NCBI GenBank assembly: GCA_963775975.1
Contig: CAVZKX010000001.1
Span: 372,001 to 436,000, forward strand
Source of the DNA: JANXQG01 sp963775975
GTDB taxonomy: Bacteria > Planctomycetota > Planctomycetia > Pirellulales > Thermoguttaceae
DNA length: 64,000 bases
Direction: 5' to 3'
The notes below the pieces were generated by a model, which saw nothing but the letters and a program-made list of their open reading frames with translations, was not told the DNA's origin and searched no databases. Shown piece after piece: positions 57,968 through 64,000 of this stretch. Made by a program: the position numbers and the translations under genes. The number at the start of each line of letters is the position of its first letter. The first letter of the stretch is position 1.

Positions 57968-58387
57968 GTGCGCATTTCTTACTTACCCGCCGTTGTGCTT
58001 TGCGTTTGCCTCATCGCATGTGCAAATGCCGCAGAAGAGGCCAAGCCGATCGGCCCGGTCGAAGCCGCTAAGAACGCAGGCAAGGACGTAGTATTGCAAA
58101 TGGCGGTGAAGTCGTCATCGCTTCGCGGCGAGATATGTTTCCTCAACTCCGAAGTAGATTTCAAGGACGAGAAAAGCTTCACGCTGTTCATTCCTGCCGA
58201 CGCGATGGCCAAGTTCAAAGCAGCCAAAATCGACGACCCGGCCAAGTACTTCAAGGGCAAGCTCGTGTGCGCCACTGGCAAAGTCGTAATATACCATGAA
58301 CGGCCCGAAATAAAGCTAACCGGGCCCGATGATCTTAAGATTGTGCCGGAGGAGAAGGCGAAGGCGAAAGTGGCGGAAAAGAAATAG
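57968..58387 (+). CDS. Small exported protein with OB-fold-like domain
   Basis: 139 residues from a GTG at 57968 preceded by CCGGAGAACTGCC; a TTG at 57950 would add six. The signal peptide is YLPAVVLCVCLIACANA. The mature part reads NAGKDVVLQMAVKSSSLRGE, ICFLNSEVDFKDEKSFTLFI, KYFKGKLVCATGKVVIYHER and PEIKLTGPDDLKIV. The strand pattern resembles the small exported OB-fold-like proteins found in planctomycetes. The function is unknown. It ends in a Lys/Glu/Ala-rich tail (EEKAKAKVAEKK). Confidence 0.75.
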   Translation: MRISYLPAVVLCVCLIACANAAEEAKPIGPVEAAKNAGKDVVLQMAVKSSSLRGEICFLNSEVDFKDEKSFTLFIPADAMAKFKAAKIDDPAKYFKGKLVCATGKVVIYHERPEIKLTGPDDLKIVPEEKAKAKVAEKK

Positions 58388-58441
58388 CGTATGCGGCGCG
58401 GATCGACGGGTCTTTGAGTACCATCCGCCTGAAGAAAACCT

Positions 58442-60787
58442 GTGCATCTCGCAAGCAGAACATTCTCGCCGCTCAACTTGGCGACAGTCATCTTCGGCAT
58501 GTTGCTGGCCTCCGCCGCGGCGGTGTCAGCCGCCGACCTCCGCATTGCGACGTACAACATCGATGCCGATACCGGCGGGACTGTCGGACAAATTGGCGGC
58601 CCCGATGCCGGTCCCGAGCTGATCCCCGTCCTAGAAGCGATCGGCGCGATCCACTTGGGCGACGGCATCGCCAAGCCGATCGAACGTCCTGGCACTGGAG
58701 GAAATGGACGCCCCGTCGACCACCGCCGCCTTTATTGTCGGTCAGTTGAATAGCTACTACGGTGCGGGCACCTACACCTACGATTCATACGTCGACCCGT
58801 CGACCGGCGGAACGGGCGGAGGGCCCAGTGGCTTGATTTATAACACTCACTCCGTCATGGTGATTAGTGAAACGAATCTCGCGTACAGCGGCAGCGGGGC
58901 GGCGCGGGCGCCAATGCGCTATGCCTTGCAGCCGGTGGGAGGGGCCAGTTCGTCCAAGTTCTATGTGTACGTCAGCCATATGAAGTCGAGCAGCAGTACG
59001 GCAAATGTTAACCGCAGGAACGTCGAGGCCCAGGAGATTCGCGCCGATTCGAGCACGTTGGGCGTCGCGCGAATGTCATCTATACTGGCGACTTCAATGG
59101 CGATCCGACAGAACCGTACTACGCTACGATGACTGCCTCCGGCACCGGCCAGGCGTTCGATCCGGGCTATTCGGCCAACTTTCGTACGGAAACGGCCACG
59201 AACCTCCGATTTCGCGACGATTACCAATTCTCCACCGCACCCATGTATAGCGGCACGGGCGGGTTCCGGCTCGTGCCCGGCAGCTACACCGTGTTTGGCA
59301 ACAACGGCAGCACGGGCAACACGGGCAACGTAAACCAGTCCGGGAATACCTCGTTGAACGACCTGGGCGCAAACAAATCAACGATTCTCACGGACCTGAC
59401 CACGGACACGGATCACTTGCCCGTGGTTGCCGACTACTCGTTCAGCCTGCCGGCCGCGACGATCAGCTTGACGATTGCCGTCAACGCAACCATTATCACG
59501 GGCGGCACGGCGACATTCGGCGCGACGCTTGCCAACTCGGCCTCCGCCGGAGCTAGCGATCTCAACTACACGCTTTCCGCCGCAGTCACCGTCGGCAGCG
59601 CGGGCTTGGGTAGTGCGAGCCCAAGTTCCGGGACTCTCGCTCCGAGCGCGACTCAGGCGTTTACGGTCGCCGCCACTTCTACCCTCCTCGGCTCCAATAC
59701 GATCTCGTTGACCGCGAGCGATCCAAATGCCTCCAATAGTCCGCAAACCATCAACGCCACGCTGACCGTGCTGGACCACGCCGCCGGAAGCGCAATGGTG
59801 ACCGCGGGCAACGGGTTTCTCGTGCGTGCCGGCGCAACGGGCCTTACGGCGACGATCAGCGTGAGCGACGCCGCGGGCGGCCGGAGCAGCCTGCAAATCA
59901 GCGCCGCCCCGAGCATCGGAGGCGGCTCGCTTAATAGTGGTCCGACGGTGCCGTACTTCGTCCCTGCGGGCTCCGCACAGACCTACATGGCCACTTTCAG
60001 CGCCGGTAACACTGCCGGCATTTGCAGCAATACGGTCACGTTCGCGTCGGCGGGCGACAATCAGTCGCTGCCGGGCGCAAGTACGCCGGGCACACTCTCG
60101 GTTACGATCACCGGAAACGTCTACTCCGGCAACGCGGTTTGGACCGGCTCGGCCACGAGCTGGACGACCGTCGCCAACTGGCTTGATGCCGATGGAGGCC
60201 CCGCCGCACCGCCCGGCGGTGACGGCGTGTTCGGCCACGACACCGCCACGTTCGCCAACTCGGGCGCCACGACTGCGATCGACCTGATTGGCGTGAATCC
60301 TAACCTCCAAGCACTATCGTTCAGCAGTTCGGATTATACTCTCAGCAACGGCAGCCTCACGTTGCAGAGTAGCACGGGCACGGCCGCGGTCACGGTCGCC
60401 AGCAACAAGCACGCCATCGCCAGCTCAACGATTCTGACACTTGCCAGCCCCGTCGAAGTATGCGTCGCCGAGGGGGCGGAGCTTGATATCGACGCGGAAA
60501 TAAGCGAAGCCAGCGGCAGTCAGTTGCTCAAGAAGGATGGCAGCGGGACGTTGGTCCTCAGCGGGACGAACAACTATACGGGCGGCACGTTTGTTGAGGC
60601 CGGGACGCTGGCAATCGCCAGCATAGGTGCTTTGCCGGACGGCGCGAGATTGACCGTGGGCAGCGCCGCGGCGTTTGCCCCGGTGATCCAGGGCAGTGAC
60701 CCGATCATGCCCGTGCCGGAGCCGAGAACATTGGCTTTGATGTTGGCGGGTGCGGCACTGATGGCAATGTATCGGAAGCGCCGTTAA
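58442..60787 (+). CDS. Endonuclease/exonuclease/phosphatase-type PEP-CTERM protein, frame breaks
   Basis: About 780 residues joined. A signal segment (FGMLLASAAAVSAADLRIATYNIDADTG, split here for length: LRIATYNID) begins an EEP-fold domain. Further motifs are LALEEMDAPST in a shifted frame, KFYVYVSHMKSSSSTANVN, then NVIYTGDFNGDPTEPYY, the GDFN motif of the fold, and DTDHLPVVADYS, with the final His. The frame changes near 58700 and 59080. Then come Ig-like choice-of-anchor domains, a beta-strand repeat (GTLVLSGTNNYTGGTFVEAG) and the sorting tail VPEPRTLALMLAGAALMAMY with basic RKRR. Function of the catalytic part (nuclease or phosphatase) is not readable, but the active-site motifs appear complete. 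Confidence 0.82.
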
Positions 60788-61184
60788 AGCTCGAATCGCA
60801 GCCAGAAAGGATTCGTCAGCCGATGTTCCGGCAACTCAGCGGCTGTTTCTACGTGAGGGCTTGGGGGCCTCCACGTTCCGCCCCATTAAGGGCAGGGCCT
60901 CGCGAGTCCCGAAAGCCGCGGGTTTACTTGCTTCTACGCGGCCCGGGCGGCCAACCGCACCGCATCGAAGTATCAAAGTGTCACGGTTTTCAAGTTGTGT
61001 ACACGGAGCCCCACCAACCCAAGTGGGGCAGCGAGACTGGTAGCTGAGGCATTATGGCTGTCGTATGCCCGCAGACCATCGTCCCCGATGCCATGACCAC
61101 CGGCCGCGAAGTGCGGGACGCCCGCAGTCCCGGAGGCTATACTGGGCCGTATTCATTCATCCGCGTTCTTCACGGGAGTTCCGG
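60788..61184. other. Intergenic stretch without a gene
   Basis: About 400 bases between the EEP PEP-CTERM gene and the desaturase. The frame upstream of 61185 is open but not conserved-looking. A GGGAGTTCCGG binding site precedes the ATG at 61185. Confidence 0.4.
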
Positions 61185-62774
61185 ATGTCCACGATCTACG
61201 ATGCAATCATCATAGGTGGAGGCCACAACGGCCTTGTCACCGCCGCATACCTGGCCCGCGCCGGTCGTTCCGTGCTGGTGCTCGAGCGCCGCGAGATCGT
61301 CGGCGGCTGCGCGGTCACTGAGGAGCTTTGGCCAGGCTTCAAGATGTCGACGGCCAGTTACGTGAACAGTCTCTTCCGTCCCGAGATCATCGAGGACTTA
61401 GACCTGAAGCGCCACGGCTTCGGGATGCTGCCGCGCAGCCCATCGAGCTTTACGCCCTTCCCCGACGGCCGCTACTTGCTGATGGGGCCTGACAAGGAGA
61501 TGACCCAGCGGGAAGTCGCCAAGTTCTCGCCGAAGGACGCCGAGGCGCTTCCCAAGTACGAGGCGATGCTGGAGCGAGTGGCCGACTTCCTTGAGCCGAT
61601 GCTGATGCAGACCCCGCCGAATCCGTGGTCGCTGGCCCCCAGCAACCTACTCAAATTGGCCAAGCTGGGCTTCGCATTCTGGAAGCTCGGCACCGACGGG
61701 CAGAAGGCGATCGAGATCCTGACCGGCGCTGCCAACCCGATGCTCGACCGCTGGTTCGAGTCGGAGGAACTCAAGGCGACGCTTGCCACTGACGCGATCA
61801 TCGGTGCCTTTGCGACACCTTCAATGCCCGGTACCGCATACGTCCTTTTCCACCACGTCATGGGCGAGTGCAACGGGGTCCGCGGCGTGTGGGGCTACGT
61901 GCGCGGCGGCATGGGTGGCTTGAGCAATGCGATCGCCGCCGCAGCCCGAGAGAAGGGTGTGGATATTCGCGTCAATGCGGAAGTATTCCGGATTCTGGTG
62001 AAGGAGGGCCGGACGACGGGCGTCGCGTTGGCCGAGGGCACGGAACTACGCGCGAAGAAGGTCGTATCGGGCGTCGATGCCAACGTCACCTTTCTCAAGC
62101 TGATGGACGTGAAGGAGCTGCCGGCGGAGTTCGCCGATTCGATCCGCAACCTCGACTATTCCAGCGGCAGTTGCAAGTTGAACCTCGCGCTAAGCGAGGT
62201 GCCCGACTTCTCCTGCCTCCGCGGCGCGGCGCCCGGTCCGCAGCACCGCGGCACGATCCATCTTTGCCCGACCCGGGAGTATATTGAAAAAGCTTTCGAT
62301 TCGGCGAAGTACGGCTACATTTCGCCCAGCCCGATCATTGAGGCGACAATCCCCTCGTCGTTAGAAGACACCGTAGCACCGAAGGGTCATCACGTGATGT
62401 CGATGTTCACTCAGTACTTCCCGTACAATCTCGCGACGGACGCCGGGACACTGGAGGAGAACAAAAAGCGATACGCCGAGCGCTGCATCGACATCATGAA
62501 CGACTACGCACCGAACTTCCGGCAATCGGTGCTCGACTACCAGGTGCTGTCGCCGGCCGACCTCGAAGCCCGCTACGGGCTCACCGGCGGCAACATCATG
62601 CAGGGTACGATGTCGCTTTCGAGCCTCTCGTTTATGCGTCCCGTCCCCGGTTATGCCGATTACCGCACGCCGGTGAAGGGACTCTACATGTGCGGCGCCG
62701 CCACGCATCCAGGCGGCGGCGTGATGGGGGCGTGCGGGTACAACGCCGCGAGGGAGATACTGAAGGATCGCTAA
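61185..62774 (+). CDS. Phytoene-desaturase-like FAD oxidoreductase (PYROXD2 type)
   Basis: 529 residues from the ATG at 61185 (MSTIYDAIIIGGGHNGLVTA, the FAD Rossmann motif). Other blocks are YLARAGRSVLVLERREIVGG, GGMGGLSNAIAAAAREKGVD, and near the C-terminus RPVPGYADYRTPVKGLYMCG, AATHPGGGVMGACGYNAARE, the FAD-contact motif. These fit the CrtI-like clade closer to PYROXD2 than to true phytoene desaturases. The substrate is unknown. It lies alone between intergenic regions, so carotenoid context is not supported. Confidence 0.92.
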   Translation: MSTIYDAIIIGGGHNGLVTAAYLARAGRSVLVLERREIVGGCAVTEELWPGFKMSTASYVNSLFRPEIIEDLDLKRHGFGMLPRSPSSFTPFPDGRYLLMGPDKEMTQREVAKFSPKDAEALPKYEAMLERVADFLEPMLMQTPPNPWSLAPSNLLKLAKLGFAFWKLGTDGQKAIEILTGAANPMLDRWFESEELKATLATDAIIGAFATPSMPGTAYVLFHHVMGECNGVRGVWGYVRGGMGGLSNAIAAAAREKGVDIRVNAEVFRILVKEGRTTGVALAEGTELRAKKVVSGVDANVTFLKLMDVKELPAEFADSIRNLDYSSGSCKLNLALSEVPDFSCLRGAAPGPQHRGTIHLCPTREYIEKAFDSAKYGYISPSPIIEATIPSSLEDTVAPKGHHVMSMFTQYFPYNLATDAGTLEENKKRYAERCIDIMNDYAPNFRQSVLDYQVLSPADLEARYGLTGGNIMQGTMSLSSLSFMRPVPGYADYRTPVKGLYMCGAATHPGGGVMGACGYNAAREILKDR

Positions 62775-62782
62775 GGCCGCGG

Positions 62783-63163
62783 TCATTTTGTGGTCGGCGG
62801 CACAATCTGCAGATCGTTCGCGACCCGGTCGACTCCTACTGTATCATTCGTCAGCTTCTCTGCTTTGACTTTGGCTGCATCATTAGCGACGGTGCCGTGT
62901 AACGTGGCAACGCCGTCTTTGCTGACGTCAACCGAAATCGAGGCGTCCTGTAGAGCTTTGTCCCAATGCAGTCGGGCATACACGCGTCCTTCGACGCCCA
63001 GACGGTTTACCGCGTTACGAGCTTCCTCGAAGGTTTGCTGCACCTGATTTACTGCCTGATCGACCTTGCGGCCGATTTTTTGACCAAGTGTATCCTCGCC
63101 TTGAACGGTGACCGCGGCAAAAAAGAGGATAGCTGAAAGGGCACTTATGGTAAAAACTCGCAT
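62783..63163 (-). CDS. BON-domain exported protein
   Basis: 126 residues. A signal peptide (FTISALSAILFFAAVTVQG) is followed by a helical segment (VDQAVNQVQQTFEEARNAVN) and a BON domain: ALQDASISVDVSKDGVATLH, GTVANDAAKVKAEKLTNDTV, GVDRVANDLQIVPP. BON proteins (OsmY-type) are periplasmic and may bind phospholipid. It converges on the desaturase gene with eight bases between stops. Confidence 0.9.
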   Translation of the reverse strand: MRVFTISALSAILFFAAVTVQGEDTLGQKIGRKVDQAVNQVQQTFEEARNAVNRLGVEGRVYARLHWDKALQDASISVDVSKDGVATLHGTVANDAAKVKAEKLTNDTVGVDRVANDLQIVPPTTK

Positions 63164-63487
63164 GGTTCCTAACTCCTTCTCGTTAGTCGGTGCTGCTCAG
63201 TGTCGCCTGGCTGAATTGTATACCGGCAAGCCCTTCGCGACGCGTGAATCAATGAAGCATATATACGAGTTCAAAGATCATGAGTCAGCGAGCAGAGCGC
63301 GACCAAGTCGTCGTGCTACCACTCGACGAGCAATTCAGCGCCATCGCGGCGACGCTCGACCCGCTCCCAGCAGGACCAGCAAAGGAGATCGCCCTCAGAA
63401 TGCCAATAGCTGAGCCCTGGCCGCCTCTGACAGGCGATGCACGTCGTTGCGAGGTCCCAAAGAGATTGCGATATGTGGAGGTCATGT
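63164..63487. other. Intergenic stretch without a gene
   Basis: About 320 bases between the BON-domain gene and the rhomboid gene, both on the minus strand. I see no supported gene. The 30 bases just upstream of the BON-domain start should hold its ribosome binding site. Confidence 0.4.
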
Positions 63488-64000
63488 TCAGTTCTGGCAA
63501 CTAGTCAACGCATACGCCACAATTCCGCCAGCCATTGCGCCAAAAAGGTGCCCCTCCCAAGACACGTAGGACCTCAACTGAGGCAGCACGCCGGAGACAA
63601 GCGTTCCGCCGTAGGTAAATCCCACGAGGGCCGCGATGCCGAACGAGACGAGTTGCCCTTCTCGAAGGCCGCAAACGATCAAAAAGGCCATCAAGCCGAA
63701 GATCAGATCGCTCGCCCCGATGTGGATTTTGCGTCTTCCCAAGAGCCACAGCAGAAAACCGCCCAGTAGGACAATCGCGACAACGGGCACCCACGGCCGA
63801 GTCCTGGAAGCAACCAACAGGCCCAAAAGGATTAACAGAGGAACGGTGTTGCTGAGGATGTGAGCCAGGTCGTAATGTAAGAACGGCATGGCCGGAATCC
63901 CTGCCAGACCGGTCGATGTGCGCGGAACGACGCCGTAGCGGTTCAGGTTTGGGACGAACCGGCTGACGATGAAAACGCACCAGATGACGCCGATAAAAAT
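63488..64000 (-). CDS. Rhomboid-family intramembrane serine protease, partial
   Basis: The frame is open through the window end, so the N-terminus is cut off; 170 residues remain. It begins IFIGVIWCVFIVSRFVPNLN, then PFLHYDLAHILSNTVPLLIL (the usual PFLH..HI.SN entry), followed by the catalytic-serine loop HIGASDLIFGLMAFL and the catalytic His in YVSWEGHLFGAMAGG. Rhomboids cut membrane proteins within the lipid bilayer. Five hydrophobic segments are visible. The GxS (GAS) and distant His support an active protease. Confidence 0.88.
   Translation of the reverse strand: MFIGVIWCVFIVSRFVPNLNRYGVVPRTSTGLAGIPAMPFLHYDLAHILSNTVPLLILLGLLVASRTRPWVPVVAIVLLGGFLLWLLGRRKIHIGASDLIFGLMAFLIVCGLREGQLVSFGIAALVGFTYGGTLVSGVLPQLRSYVSWEGHLFGAMAGGIVAYALTSCQN

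Noticed and set aside
60823..61047. Small plus-strand frame upstream of the desaturase
   Set aside because: It has no ribosome binding site or protein-family features and is probably intergenic.

Overview
The window looks like a chromosomal segment from a planctomycete, most likely in the Pirellulales. The signs are several secreted proteins ending in PEP-CTERM tails, a giant secreted protein with the N-terminal 'LESR' motif typical of planctomycete surface proteins, a Cys-type sulfatase, a GH172 (DUF2961) enzyme, autotransporter-type beta-strand repeats, a small sigma-70-like factor, high GC, and weak ribosome binding sites. This placement is inference; no rRNA or other marker gene is present. 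I saw no tRNA, rRNA or CRISPR array.

Layout. 1-11497 is a catabolic block. An acyl-CoA synthetase and an SDR dehydrogenase (+) face a long minus-strand operon, in transcription order prpB, prpC, prpD, acyl-CoA carboxylase beta, atuA-like, enoyl-CoA hydratase, acyl-CoA dehydrogenase. The set resembles the acyclic-terpene (atu) pathway without its biotin-carboxylase subunit, joined to the methylcitrate cycle. 11.7-18.1 kb holds GH172, DinB-like, a Pro/Tyr-rich secreted protein, a GT39-like membrane enzyme, a GT2 glycosyltransferase and a TolC-family protein. 18.3-28.0 kb is the least ordinary part. Two FeeM-like N-acyl amino acid synthase paralogues flank a degenerate receiver, a LuxR response regulator, a sigma factor, two paralogous PEP-CTERM proteins, and a translationally coupled ThiF/nitroreductase pair. 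28.0-34.1 kb is a minus-strand sulfatase operon (DUF1269, arylsulfatase, small membrane protein, DUF1254, DUF4239).

34.3-48.2 kb holds a GNAT enzyme and then large surface proteins: a decayed NHL/Calx-beta protein fused to an IS630 transposase fragment, two beta-strand-repeat PEP-CTERM proteins, and a ~2100-residue protein with a GH5-like domain. 48.2-53.6 kb has a truncated esterase, a HEAT-repeat protein, ilvD, and a decayed serine recombinase. 54.55-57.15 kb is a complete IS66-family element with 19-bp terminal repeats and a perfect 8-bp target duplication; it splits a secreted beta-strand gene, whose reading frame is restored when the element is removed. The end carries a small OB-fold-like secreted protein, an endonuclease/exonuclease/phosphatase PEP-CTERM protein, a PYROXD2-like desaturase, a BON-domain protein and a partial rhomboid protease.

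Caution: at least fifteen genes or gene remnants, including housekeeping-type catabolic genes, contain one or more single-base frame changes. Where the family consensus is known (prpB, prpD, carboxylase), one added or removed base restores it exactly, so many breaks are probably assembly indels rather than true pseudogenes. The spans below join such pieces.
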